Notes: generated by a model from the sequence alone, not told the origin. Positions 22,375 to 32,683 are shown, numbered from the stretch's first letter. The stretch is DNA of 64,000 bases from Macrothele yani (GCA_039090855.1 CM077024.1:65867594-65931593), one strand, 5' to 3'. Program-made: numbers and translations.

Positions 22375-22595
22375 CTTTTTTTTTTGATTGGAGGTTTAAC
22401 GACCACCGTGAGCAACTCAAATGGGCTATAAGCAGTCGCCCGTCCCTAATTTAGGGTCACTGGTTGCAGGGAAGGGAGAGAGCCAGTGCCGTAAGACAAA
22501 CACAACATCCATGCCTGACCGGGATTCGAACCCGGACCCCTTACGGACGAATGATCAGAGGCCAACGCCTTAGACCACTGCGCCACCGGGGCAGC
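22375..22595 (-). mobile_element. tRNA-derived SINE (family 1) inside outer hAT
   Basis: Full-length minus copy. The target duplication CTATTTTCA lies at 22366-22374 and 22596-22604. Confidence 0.94.
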
Positions 22596-22857
22596 CTATT
22601 TTCATTTCAAATTTTTGTTAAATGCTTTCCGTAATAAGGTAAAACGTCTTTTGTCCCATGTATTGCCAAAATATTGGTCCTCCTCAATATTCAGCGCCCT
22701 GGGTCGTGGCCCATGTTTGCCCAATGATAAACCTGCCCCTGTCTAACTGCTATCTTACTAGTAACTCTGTGGGCCAAATGGAACCATGAATGGCTTTATG
22801 TAAGTGGATGTGTTTGTTTTTGTGTATGTTGTAACTGAACGACTCTCATCAGCATTG

Positions 22858-23073
22858 TTTGTTTGTTTGGGGGTTTAACGACCACCTTGAGCAACTCAAT
22901 GGGCTATAAGCAGTAGTCCGTCCTTAATTTAGGGCCACTGGTTCCAGGGAAGGGAGAGAGCTAGTGCCGTAAGACAACAACAACGCCCACCGTCACCGGA
23001 ATTCGAACCCTGAATCATCTTGGACGAATGGTCAGAAGCCAACGCTTAGATCACTGCGCCACCGGGGTGGTTC
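22858..23073 (-). mobile_element. tRNA-derived SINE (family 1), diverged
   Basis: Minus copy with several substitutions and a shortened linker. The tail is a GTTT-rich tract rather than pure T. The aged target duplication reads TCTCATCAGCATTG (22844-22857) against TCTCGTGAGCATTG (23074-23087). Confidence 0.92.
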
Positions 23074-23165
23074 TCTCGTGAGCATTGAAACAGAAAAGGA
23101 TTTAAGAGGAATCTGCACTTACAGTTCAGCATTCAAAGAAATTTTAAAGATGTAGTAAAATGAAA

Positions 23166-23373
23166 GGTCACCCAGGTGTCCTAATGGTCTTAGGCGTCGG
23201 CTTCGATCAATTCGCTCGATATGGGCCCGGGTTGGAGTCCCGGATGAGGCATAAGTGACGTGTCTGCCTGATGGCGCTGGCTCTCCTAGGAAACTGTGAC
23301 CCTAAATTAGATAAGGCGACTGCATATAGCCCTTCAAGGTGGTTGGTCGTTAAACACTCAAAGAAACAAAAAA
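23166..23373 (+). mobile_element. tRNA-derived SINE (family 1), strongly diverged
   Basis: Forward copy: head GGTCACCCAGGTGTCCTAAT, B-box relic GGTTGGAGTCCC, body CCCTAAATTAGATAAGG and tail near 23355-23373 (CAAAGAAACAAAAAA). The divergence marks it as one of the oldest copies. Confidence 0.85.
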
Positions 23374-23950
23374 CGGGGAGCTTTGATAAAATCTTCGTTA
23401 TTGACAGACAGAAAAAGCGGTGGTAAAATGGGAGCGAATAATAAGGGATTTATATGCACCGGCGTTCTTCCAAATGGAGTAGTTGTAAACAAAAGCATGT
23501 GTAGATAATAGTAATGGATGTTCGTGAACGAGTCGTTCACAGCGAATGATTCTTCACTGTGAATGGTTCACTCTTACTGCTGTGAATGAACATTCATTCA
23601 GCCATTTATACAACACTCACTGAAGTCGCAGCACGTTTGAATTTATTTCCGCCCGCATGAGTTTTGAAACGAATTTCAAATAAAAAAAGTAATGTCGAGA
23701 ATTAATAATTGTCAACCGTTTATGGGTGTGTGAGCAATCAGCTGGGAAATATTGGTGAACCTTAAGGATGGGAATGATATGTGAATGCCATTCCTTTAAA
23801 TGGTGTGCCCTAATCGAAGCACGTGACAAATCATTCACCGTGAATGCTTGAAGAGCTCGCGCTCGGTTTGCCAAAAAGAGTTGTATCCTTCAAACAGGCC
23901 TGTAGCCAAATAGGGAAATTGTACGGGGCGGCTGATGATTGAGGTCGGCA
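23374..23950. other. No gene; GAATGA/TCATTC motifs
   Basis: Short related words such as GTGAATGA, TGAATGCT and CATTCACC recur in both orientations between 23525 and 24320. No complete element could be delimited. Confidence 0.4.
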
Positions 23951-23952
23951 AA

Positions 23953-24138
23953 GGATAAAAGGAGGTCGGGCACTGGACTGTAGTGTGAGTCGCTTGGTCG
24001 TACATAGGATAAAAGGAGGTCGGGCGCTGGACTGTAGTGTTAGTCGCTAGGTCGGGCAAAGCATAAAAGGAGGTCGGGCAAAGCATAAAAGGAGGTCGGG
24101 CGCTGGACTGTAGTGTGAGTCGCTAGGTCGGGCAAAAG
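23953..24138. repeat. Minisatellite, 54-bp unit
   Basis: ATAAAAGGAGGTCGGGC starts at about 23955, 24009, 24063 and 24085. The first three are 54 bp apart and the last is a 22-bp partial unit. The full unit also has GCTGGACTGTAGTGTGAGTC. Confidence 0.9.
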
Positions 24139-24407
24139 GAAACCTAGGTCCAGCGCTGCCCGGCCTGGTCATCCCCTGGATACGTCTCTGCCCTGAAACG
24201 ACACGGGTTCCCTGCAACGAATGAGTTATTCACTGGGCGTAGTGACAACCTGGAAGTTGGGTAATTCATTTGAATGATTATTTGTGGATGACTCTTTTGG
24301 GTGAATGATGAATGTGTTCCCCAAAAGGAATTATTTATGCTATCACTAATAAATAAATAAATAAAAGTGCTGCTAGACTCTTCCAAAGAATTCATCCCTC
24401 AGAAGTA

Positions 24408-24470
24408 GGAGTTTTCACTGAGACAATAAAATTTGTCCTTCCAAAATTTTATTGTCTCAGTGAAAACTCC
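24408..24470. repeat. Perfect 27-bp hairpin with 9-nt loop
   Basis: The left arm 24408-24434 (GGAGTTTTCACTGAGACAAT onward) is exactly reverse-complementary to 24444-24470. A weaker extension follows on both sides. A related word, GGAGTTTTCACTTACGAGA, recurs at about 24692. No terminal repeats or TSD were found. Confidence 0.93.
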
Positions 24471-25430
24471 AACTAAAACAGGGAATGCTTGCATCCGACT
24501 GTTTTGTCTTTGCAACACATGCTAAATTATTCTGTAGAGTGATGGAAGTCTTTAAAACTCTTAGAACAGTGTACCAGACTTAAAGACATAATTCGAAGAT
24601 GAGGGTACTGCGACAGTTACTACGTACATCCAATGAATCCTTAGTGTGTTCAATAAAGAATGTACTCTGAAGAATAGGCTTTGGGACATTGGAGTTTTCA
24701 CTTACGAGAAAACAAAGGGAAATACCGATTCTACAGCACTTTATTACAATCAGTTAACAGAATTTCAGATTTAACACAATCTGGATGATTCAGTTTTTAA
24801 GTAGTTAAAACGGACTACATAATTAACCGGACTTTGTTGGGAAATAAAATATTTTGAGTACGGATAATAAACGCTTGTTTTTCTCATTGAGACAGTAGTT
24901 TTAAATAACCAGCGAGGTCATTTGTGCTGTTTCATATCGTTGCTATTACATAAAATTTAAGAACTTTCTAATAGGAAGAGATAATCAACTTAAACCCTCT
25001 TCGAAAAAACAGAAATTATGATATATACCAAAACATGATTTAGATTATTTCATTTGCGCGATATCGATGCAGTTCTTGCAATTTTATTCTTCCAAGCACA
25101 AATTTTGCATCTCTTAGCGCAAGTAAGAAAATGTACTGCATAATTAAGAAAAAAGAATGTATTTTAATGATGAGATTTTCTATTTTATCGTTAAGCAATT
25201 TGTAAATTATTTAGCACTGGAAGCGAAACATGAAATTTTACAATCCCGTTTTTTTCAGAACATGAGTCAGTCAATGACAAAGCTCTGTGAAAATGAAATT
25301 TTTAGATTTTCTCTGATTCTATCTAGTAGGTTCAATTTTACACAATGGGATACACAGACATGTAAAAAAAAAAAAAAAAAAAAAAAAGCACACACACACA
25401 TACAATGGAGCCGAAATAAATAATTTTATG
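24471..25430. other. No gene; A tract and CA repeat
   Basis: AT-rich sequence. An A run (about 25364-25387) is followed by a short CA repeat (25389-25400). Nothing coding is recognisable. This lies 3' of the minus-strand gene at 25437. Confidence 0.6.
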
Positions 25431-25436
25431 AATGGT

Positions 25437-26909
25437 TTAATGGTTTTCATCGGTTGACGATTTTTGTTGAGAATTTTTCTTATAAAATTTCCTTTCAGGC
25501 TTCACATTAACCTCAGGGTGGGGAGTCAGAGGAAAGGGGAGAAGCTCCAGCTTTCTCATGATGTATTGACGGTCAAGTTCGGATACGTACTGGAATCCTA
25601 GTTTATGCAGAATATTCGTCCCGTAACCCTCTGCTCCTGCAGGGTGTTTATGACCTGTCAAGTGATCATACGTCCTGGCCCAGCTTTTCCAAAGCGTCAC
25701 TGTGTCATCCCATTCCTTTGTTCGTGGAATGATTGCTGGCCCGAAACAGAAAGCCAGCTGAGAAGGGAGCTCACCACTGCTTCCTACAACACAGTTGGGG
25801 TACCTTCTTAGCCATGAAGCAATTACATCGGGACGTGAACCAACAATCCTTGGCAGAGTAACGTCCCATACGTTCTTGGGTGTCTTATCAGTAATACGAT
25901 ACTTTTGACGAAGAGTGTCGAACATCCTTTTCTGAGACCGCAATCGAGATCTCTGCGCAAAGTTACCAGTGGTTTCAATTAAGTACCAACGAACAAGAAA
26001 ATAAATGTCCTTTTGAAGCACTGTGTTATTATTTTCTATACGGGTCAACTGTCTGTAAAAGTTACTAAACTTGTAACTCTGTATCGAAAGACTCCGGTGC
26101 TTGTCGAAGCAGTTTGGTGTCATGCACTCTTCTATGTCTGTTTTGGTGAAGAACTGGAAGGGGTCGACATACATCGTTTGTTCGGTGCTATCTTTCATTT
26201 CCACACGCTTGCGATCGAAAGTCACGTTGCTATCTCTCAGAGAGCTCTTTTTCGCAGATGGAATTTTGTCTTTAACGTAGTTTTTCAAAGAGCCTTTTCT
26301 AGAAAATGATTCGACATCTTCTCTGTCGTCTTTTAAACAATCTCTTTCAGAAAATAATATTGGGTCTTCTGTCATATCTTTGAAGCAGATCTTTTCGGCA
26401 AATGACGATATGTCTTCAGTGTCTTCGGTTGCGTCTTTTAAACTGTCCTTTTTACCAAATGACGCAGCATTTGTACTGTCATTTTCCAAAAGATTCGTTT
26501 CACTGATTGATAGAAGATCGAAGTAATCTAAACTATCTGCTTCAGGTACAGTAGAGCACTCAAGGACTTCCTCTGACTCATCGTCGTCTCGAGCTGATGG
26601 AATATCTTCACCATTCTCATTCGAAATATCAACTTTTTTAAACGAAATTGTGTCCTCGTTGTTGTTTTCTAGCGTGTTCATTTCATTATCTGAAACATTA
26701 ACTCTCTCAAAACCATTACATTCATCAGGCAAAAGTAAGTGTTCACTGCAGTTCTCTGACACGTCCACTTCTTCACCTGATAAAGAATCTTCATCGCTGA
26801 CTCGTGAATGTTCTGTGTCTTCGTCCGATGAGGGGTCTTCACTGCTCTCATCTGACGCAACTGAAACGTTACTAAACTGCAAAAGGAAATCCTTGTTGCC
26901 TTTTTCCAT
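25437..26909 (-). CDS. Unknown 490-residue protein, acidic N-terminus
   Basis: I do not recognise this protein. It is the longest uninterrupted frame in the window and lacks any transposase or RT motif. Residues 1-150 are acidic and Ser-rich (SDESSEDPSSDEDTEHSRVS), probably disordered. Residues 150-228 hold about five degenerate 16-19-residue repeats built on F..K..LKD..ED. Residues 245-475 look folded, with aromatic and conserved-looking blocks (KDIYFLVRWYLIETTG, WDVTLPRIVGSRPDV, WLRRYPNCVVG, LAFCFGPAI, GYGTNILHKLGF). The tail is basic. The start is taken at the first ATG. However, the frame stays open 8 codons further to 26933, where the minus strand reads CTTCTTTTACAG, a good 3' splice site, so this may be a terminal exon of a spliced gene. 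No poly-A signal was seen close to the stop. It could be a host nuclear protein or a domesticated gene. Confidence 0.7.
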   Translation of the reverse strand: MEKGNKDFLLQFSNVSVASDESSEDPSSDEDTEHSRVSDEDSLSGEEVDVSENCSEHLLLPDECNGFERVNVSDNEMNTLENNNEDTISFKKVDISNENGEDIPSARDDDESEEVLECSTVPEADSLDYFDLLSISETNLLENDSTNAASFGKKDSLKDATEDTEDISSFAEKICFKDMTEDPILFSERDCLKDDREDVESFSRKGSLKNYVKDKIPSAKKSSLRDSNVTFDRKRVEMKDSTEQTMYVDPFQFFTKTDIEECMTPNCFDKHRSLSIQSYKFSNFYRQLTRIENNNTVLQKDIYFLVRWYLIETTGNFAQRSRLRSQKRMFDTLRQKYRITDKTPKNVWDVTLPRIVGSRPDVIASWLRRYPNCVVGSSGELPSQLAFCFGPAIIPRTKEWDDTVTLWKSWARTYDHLTGHKHPAGAEGYGTNILHKLGFQYVSELDRQYIMRKLELLPFPLTPHPEVNVKPERKFYKKNSQQKSSTDENH

Positions 26910-26933
26910 AGCATTCGTTTCAGCAACTGGCTT

Positions 26934-26950
26934 CTGTAAAAGAAGCGTTT
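26934..26950 (-). promoter_or_regulatory. Candidate 3' splice acceptor
   Basis: On the minus strand AAACGCTTCTTTTACAG ends at 26934, a pyrimidine-rich tract plus CAG. The eight codons after it are in frame with the ATG at 26909. Upstream exons were not identified. Confidence 0.45.
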
Positions 26951-27640
26951 AAATATTAAGAACTTTCCTAAAGCACATAGACAATTAAGTATGATTTTTT
27001 TCTATGAAATATTACCAGCATACATAATTATAAATTGTTTCTATCTAATGTAAAGATGCAGGAAGTTCTTATTTAATATCCGTCTGTGTAGTACAAACAA
27101 ATTATAAGGAACATTACTTATCCTATTTCAGCCTAGTGATGTTAGTCCAGTAACGAGGTATTCCGATGGATAACTAATTTTCACAGTTTAGGTCAGCATT
27201 CGGGGAAATCAACACTTTTCCATACTTTAAACATTCATTTCCCATGTGGGGTTTTAAAATTTCATTCACCCACGGATTAAAAATTTCACGTATCCGCAGC
27301 AACGTTACCCATACATTAAAATTATCATTTACTCTCAGTAGTACGAGAATGGTTGTTGAAAATAATGGCGTGTCTATTTGCGTGATGCTGCTCCATAGAT
27401 GCTAAATGAGAGATTGCAAATTGTTGGCGGTAAGTGGCAACAAGTTCTTCAATGGTATAAACTTCTATTGCTTTTTTGTGCGAGACATTAATAGCCAAGT
27501 TCGAAGGGGAAAGATAACGACTGTGCTACAGTTCATGATTGATAGCCAGGGTGATTTTGTGCATTTTTTCTGTACCAAAATATGGTCAACGATATTCACA
27601 AAGGAATGTTTCTAGTATATGACGAAAATTACTTGTCCTG
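26951..27640. other. No gene recognised
   Basis: AT-rich sequence upstream of the minus-strand frame. If that frame is a 3' exon, this would be intron. Confidence 0.5.
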
Positions 27641-27644
27641 TAAG

Positions 27645-27799
27645 TAAGGCCGGATGGAACTTTTGTGGGGCGCGGGGGAAATTTCTTTCCGGGGCCAGAA
27701 GCAAAGTTTCATTGAGAGCCTTAGAAAATAAATACATAAATCTCATTTTTAAATAAAGACGTTACGTGAAAAATGTCATCCGTAAAGCACACGCACGAA

Positions 27800-27870
<71 letters not shown>

Positions 27871-27970
27871 CAACAATTTTTCTTTTCTGGGGATAAGGGG
27901 GTTGAATTTGTATTATGATTCTTATAAAAACTTTCTCAGAAAATGATAAAAAAGATAACTTCAGCTAATC
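27645..27970 (+). mobile_element. Partial copy of a non-autonomous hAT-like element
   Basis: The stretch GGATGGAACTTTTGTGGGGC, then AGAAAATAAAT, a GA microsatellite, GGGGATAAGGGGGTT and CTTATAAAAACTTTCTCA follows the same order as the reverse complement of the element at 30257-30805. It is the same family in opposite orientation, missing its far end. It includes TATA, GTGT and GAGA microsatellites at about 27800-27868. Confidence 0.75.
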
Positions 27971-28326
27971 TACCTGGCGAATAGCTTTGTAAAGTGAATA
28001 TTTTTGGTTGCGAATAATAAGGATCAGATTGAAATAAACCCTCTAAAATAAATTCATTTAAGTAGTTTTTCCCCCTTTAGTTATTGATTTTTAATTTTTT
28101 AATGCAAGGTGGAGTGACCGACAGATTAGTGGCTTTTTTTCTTTAAGTTTTTATACCCGCTCGTGCATGAAAATTTTTTTTTTCAAATTTCCAATACTGT
28201 TTTCAAAGTCACTAAACAATTGGCCTCCATATATAGCACAAAAACAACTTTGATATTGTTCTTATTATTTAAAGTACTTCGTTTATACACAAATTGTTGA
28301 CTGACCCCAGGTCTTAAACAACCCTT

Positions 28327-28561
28327 AGAAATAGGAAGCTAGAAAATTTGGGCTAGAGTGCCCGATAGGAAAGTGACACGGAAGCGAAGTAGAAAGGGGG
28401 AGGAAGGCGCCCTTAGTTATTACCGGGGGCCAGTACCTGGGGTCCGACGGCTTAACTTGCCTAACCGACGCACGGCGGATATTTAGTGGATCGAACCTGA
28501 GGTCCTTTCCGTGGCAGTCACAAACGTTGCCCACTAGGCCACCCGCGGCCCATCGAAAACG
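28327..28561 (-). mobile_element. tRNA-derived SINE, second family
   Basis: On the minus strand the head reads GGGCCGCGGGTGGCCTAGTG, with an A-box-like TGGCCTAGTGGGCAA and a B box GGTTCGATCC. The body (GTCGGACCCCAGGTACTGGC) is unrelated to family 1. The 3' end is uncertain; no target duplication was found. Confidence 0.7.
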
Positions 28562-29160
28562 AAAAAGTCGCGTGATCTTATGTAAAAGAAAATTTTACAA
28601 CATTTCAACGGTGAGAAATGAATGATATGATTAAACGGATTCGCTGTACGTATGGTAATAACGTGATTCCAATTATCCGTAAATTTTTATTATAGCTAGT
28701 AAGGGCGACCATTCCACCTGCGTTTTTCATAATTGCGGCAATGGTTATCATGTTTGGGAAGAAATAATCAATACCGAGGTTGAATTCCCAATCAAGAAAA
28801 CGTGTGCCTATTAACAAAATATAGACTGCAATACAGTCATTTTCGATTAAAGAAATGAATCTCCGTGTTTTAAATTTTTCGCAAATATTTATCACAATAT
28901 TCTAATCACGGCCTATAATCAAGTCTATCTATGCACATACATACTAATTTAAGTAAACTTACTCTGAGTACGGCAATGGTCCTAATATTTTCACGTACAG
29001 TATTTAGCTGTGTACATAGGGAATTTTCACATTATAATACACTGGAAGTACTGTAGCTCTGTATCATAAATTATTAATGAAAACACTACATTACATGAAC
29101 AATCAAGTACAAGCACGTCTGGTTTACACAGAAACACACACGAAACAAATGACTTCCTCC
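28562..29160. other. No gene recognised
   Basis: AT-rich sequence with no supported feature. The same applies to 29880-30250. Confidence 0.5.
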
Positions 29161-29165
29161 CAGAG

Positions 29166-29811
29166 TCCATTTAAGAGGGGGATAGGGGGCTGCAGCCCTG
29201 GGCCCCACATTTTCAAGGGGGCTCAGAATTATGCGAGATGCTTAAAGAATTGACTGAGTTATACATGTTTACTTTGTTGTTCTTTTTTGCAGATAGCACA
29301 GCGAAAATTATAAGAAACTGCCTTGTAAAGCATTTTCTTATTTATTTCTTCTTTTTTAGGAGGCATTACAAACGTTTTTAAAAACGTCAATTTCGAAAGC
29401 ATTACAAACGTTTTTTGAACACATCTATAATTGGGGGAAATTTTAATACATTAAGAATTCGTTTGAATCATCATATTTGGTTCATATTATTTTGTCCACT
29501 ACTTCGATATAATTTCAACAAGATGAACCCTGCTGGGGTGGGGGGGGGGGGTGTATTAAAACAGAACTGAACTGGTATCCAGTTTTCTACCATGGATTTT
29601 TACATTTTCTTCTTGACACTGTTTCGTCAATGAATCATGGGATACACACTTCAATATGGCGGGGATATTTTTATAGCTTCCTCACCATATTTTGGGAATG
29701 TTTTCTCCTGAGAATTTTTATTCGGACACCCATGGGAAAATCCTGGATGTGCCACCTATACTGGGGCCCCAAAATACTGTCCAGCCCCAGGCCCGCTGTC
29801 TCCTTAAATGG
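29166..29811. mobile_element. Candidate non-autonomous DNA transposon
   Basis: The left end CCATTTAAG..GGGGGCTGCAGCC..GGGCCCCA and the right end in reverse complement (CCATTTAAGGAGACAGCGGG..GGGGCTGG..GGGGCCCC) are similar over about 60 bp. The interior has no transposase. No target duplication is clear. A run of G occurs at 29541-29552. Confidence 0.6.
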
Positions 29812-30256
29812 GATCTGCCTCCTCCGTCCTAACGACTCATCCTGTAACTTCGAAACGGTTGATATTAAACTGTTATAAATTACAATTTATTAAGGAATAT
29901 ACGTTTATTATTCCTAAAAACCACGCTTGTAACTTAACATGATTTACTAAATGGTAATATTTAAAAGTAAATTGTCAGGCCATACGTAAGAAATAATTTA
30001 AATTGGAGAGCATGAAATCCCTTCTGCGTAATGACACGTGATGTGAAGGCTCTCATGTTGGGACCACGGCGGCTCAGTTGCAGCCAGTATCAGTACGCGG
30101 TCTATCACTATATATGATCAAAGGGTTTAATCTATAGTAAATAGGCGTCGACTTTCCAGAAATCCGATGGGTGTTTGAGCATGAAGTCCAATAGATACCC
30201 GAGTTCTTTGCATACTGGCACAAGCATACGTAAATCTACAGCGGAACGTCAATTAG

Positions 30257-30805
30257 CAGGGCCGGTTGGACCACATGGGGCAACCGTGGTTACCCCGGGC
30301 TCAGCGTCTTCACGGAGCCCTGCAGTTTAGAAAATATAAAAAAAAACAAATTCATTTATATTTGTTATTATGTTGTTTAAAAATAAACACAATGTCTATA
30401 TTTATTGTTATTTTGTTTAAAGTTTTGGGGCGCGAGGCTCTTAAAGAGATATGTTTAATAATGTTTGTTTCTTATCATTTTGTGAGAAAGTTTTTATAAA
30501 ATTCACAATGTAACCTAAACCCCCTTCTCCACGGAAAGAAAATCGTAGATTTTAGCACTTTTTACCAAAGATCTTACAGGTCTTTGCTTTTTATTCTCTC
30601 TCTCTCTCTCTCTCTTTGAACTTTCAATCCATATTATGGTCTTTTTCTTAAACTTGCAGCAATTTGAGATAATAATTTTTCTTTATGATAGTTTTTGTTT
30701 GCTGTCATTTTTCACTAACAACATTGTTAAATAATGAGATTTATTTTCTGGGGCCTGCAATGAAATTTTTTTGTCCGTGTCCCGCAAAAGTTTCATTTGG
30801 CCCTG
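30257..30805. mobile_element. Non-autonomous hAT-like element, 549 bp
   Basis: Ends are CAGGGCCGGTTGGACC and, in reverse complement, CAGGGCCAAATGAAAC. Flanking octamers TCAATTAG and CCAATCAT agree at 5 of 8 positions, perhaps an eroded hAT duplication. A TC microsatellite is at 30596-30616. A second copy of the family is at 27645. Confidence 0.7.
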
Positions 30806-30890
30806 CCAATCATAATTTTTAATCGGTGATAGGATTTTAAAATTGGAACGGATATATAGGGATTTATTAAAACAATAGGAACACCGACTA

Positions 30891-31173
30891 CACTGTTAAA
30901 AATTTTGTGATAGGTTGCACCAAAAAGTGGTGCTACACCAGCTGCACCACTTTCTGAGGAAAGATTCACCACTGTGTGTTGCAAACAAAAACCAACAACA
31001 TGGTGCAACTGTGCACCATATTATGGTACAATGTGGTACCACAATATGGAGCAAGCTTTCCCATGTTGTAGGATATTGTTTGCACCACACAATGGTGCGT
31101 CTTTTCTCAGAAAGTGGTGCAGCTGGAGTAGCACCACTTTTTGGTGCAACCTGTCACAAAAATTTTAACAGTG
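30891..31173. mobile_element. Long-TIR palindromic MITE, 283 bp
   Basis: It is bounded by CACTGTTAAAATTTT-type ends and TA at 30889-30890 and 31174-31175. The two halves pair over about 100 bp each (GGTTGCACCAAAAAGTGGTG against CACCACTTTTTGGTGCAACC). The interior is packed with GGTGCA and TGCACC words that form further small hairpins. The TA duplication suggests Tc1/mariner mobilisation. Confidence 0.9.
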
Positions 31174-31344
31174 TACGACTGCAGTGCACACAATGTGTTG
31201 TATACAAATCACAGGGACATTACCCGCGATGTAAGGTACAGTATATAAAGAGTTGCAGTGCGAAGTCGGCTATCCCGTAGCAGTGCCACAATCGCTGGTA
31301 AAGCAGTTGTTATGGAGTGATTGTCGACAGTGTCAGACCTTAGT

Positions 31345-31450
31345 GTCGCACCAGAGGCGCAGTGGTCTAAGCTCTGGCTTCTGACTATTCGTCCGAGACG
31401 GGTCCGGGATCGAATCCCGATGAGGCATGGATGTTGGGTTTTTCTTATGG
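31345..31450 (+). mobile_element. tRNA-derived SINE (family 1), 3'-truncated
   Basis: Head GTCGCACCAGAGGCGCAGTG, B-box relic GGATCGAATCCC and the start of the body GGCATGGATGTTGGGTTTTT. The rest is missing. Just beyond it lies a scrap of hAT MITE and then a Tc1 element. Confidence 0.85.
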
Positions 31451-31460
31451 AAACGATATA

Positions 31461-32683
31461 CACGGTCGAATCACATTATTGTGACCACCAACTAATATCC
31501 AGAGTAACCGCCGTGTGCAGCGCTGACAGCAGCTAGACGGGATGGGAGTGACTCAATAAGGTGGTGGAAGGTGTTCAGAGGTATGTGGAGCCATGCTGAT
31601 TGCAGTGCATCTGACAGCTGCCGGAGGATGCGTAGTGGAGGATCCATAAAGCGAACAACACGATCGAGGTGGTCCCACATGTGCTCAATTGGGTTTAAGT
31701 CTGAAAAATTAAGGGGACCAGGGAAGTACTTTGAAGTCTTCATCGTGCTCTTCCAACCACTCTTGGACATTTCTAGTTGAGTGACACGTCGCATTTTCGT
31801 GCTGGAAGATCCCATCCGCCCCAGGGAAGACAATCAACATTATGGGTGTACGTGGTCTGCAAGGATGGATTCATAACGAATTCGGTCCATATTGCCTTCC
31901 ATAGGTATGAGTGGACCTAGGGAATGACATGAAAACATTCCCCAGACCATAACGCTGCCCCCACCAGTTTGTGTTCTTCCAGAAATGGTCGAAGAGTGTT
32001 TGTTCTTCGATGTTTTTCGCCTTATACGACAACGTCCATCCGTTCGATGAAGCAGAAAACGTGATTAATCGGAGAAGGCAATCCTTTGCCAATCAGCGGA
32101 GGTCCAATTGCGATATTGTCGTGCAAATGTGAACCTTTCTGCCGATGCACCTTCGTTAGCATAGGTGCAGTGACCATCCGTTTTGCATCGGAGCCCCATA
32201 CGCAGCAGGGTTCGCTGAACTGTCGTTTTAGACACACTTCCGGTAGCTCCCTGGTTCATTCGGCCAGTGAGTTGCTCCACTGTAGCGTATCGATCGGCTC
32301 TCACACACCTTACGCAGCCGACGTTCACCTCTCACATCGACGGCACGTGGTGCTCCGCAGTTTGCACGTCGCTTATTCACAATGGTGCCATTTCTCTAAT
32401 CACGATACACTTTAACCACAGCAGCACGCGAACAGTTCAGAAACTGCGCTGTTTCAGAAATACTGCCACCCTTGGCTCGAAAGCCGATAATTAATAATCC
32501 CTTTTGCAAATCTGATAAATCGCTCCTTTTATCCATGACAGCAACGAGTGATATGTTTTCAGAATGCCTAAAGCATAGCTTATATACCATCCAAGCCAGC
32601 TCACGACACGCGCCTTCTTTCATTGGCTACGTGCTGCTGATGTCAAAAGTAGGAGGTGGCCACAATAATGTGACTCGACTGTG
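31461..32683 (-). mobile_element. Tc1-like transposon, inserted in a MITE copy
   Basis: Ends CACGGTCGAATCACATTATT and (reverse complement) CACAGTCGAGTCACATTATT, flanked by TA at 31459-31460 and 32684-32685; 1223 bp. The sequence on both sides (GGAAACGATA and TGTTTATATGAGGCTTTCAC) is continuous in the hAT MITE at 7895, so the Tc1 landed in another MITE copy. Confidence 0.92.
31492..32535 (-). pseudogene. Tc1-like transposase relic
   Basis: The minus-strand text starts MDKRSDLSDLQKGLLIIGFR and has a helix-turn-helix (GSISETAQFLNCSRAAVVKV), a second DNA-binding helix (VSKTTVQRTLLRMGL) and the catalytic start QRIAFSD. The next codon, expected Glu, is TAA, followed by SRFLLHRTDG. The C-terminal part reads FSDLNPIEHMWDHLDRVVRF (31492-31833). 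Several frameshifts lie in between. It is dead. Confidence 0.88.

Larger units (their letters stand above)
16745..22741. mobile_element. Outer hAT-like element, old, hosts a nested hAT
   Basis: The left end CAGAGGCGGGTTTAACATTA and right end (reverse complement CAGGGGCAGGTTTATCATTG) are inverted repeats. The adjacent octamers are GCTAACTG (16737-16744) and TCTAACTG (22742-22749), 7 of 8 identical, as expected of an aged hAT target duplication. After removing the inner hAT and a SINE, about 700 bp remain, with no transposase, so it was non-autonomous. A 12-bp perfect hairpin (AATTCGAACAAG) is at 16820-16851. Confidence 0.8.

Noticed and set aside
28325..28534. 69-codon minus-strand frame
   Set aside because: It is contained in the second-family SINE.
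30915..31280. 121-codon plus-strand frame
   Set aside because: It lies across a palindromic MITE and reads the repeat words; the opposite strand is equally open.
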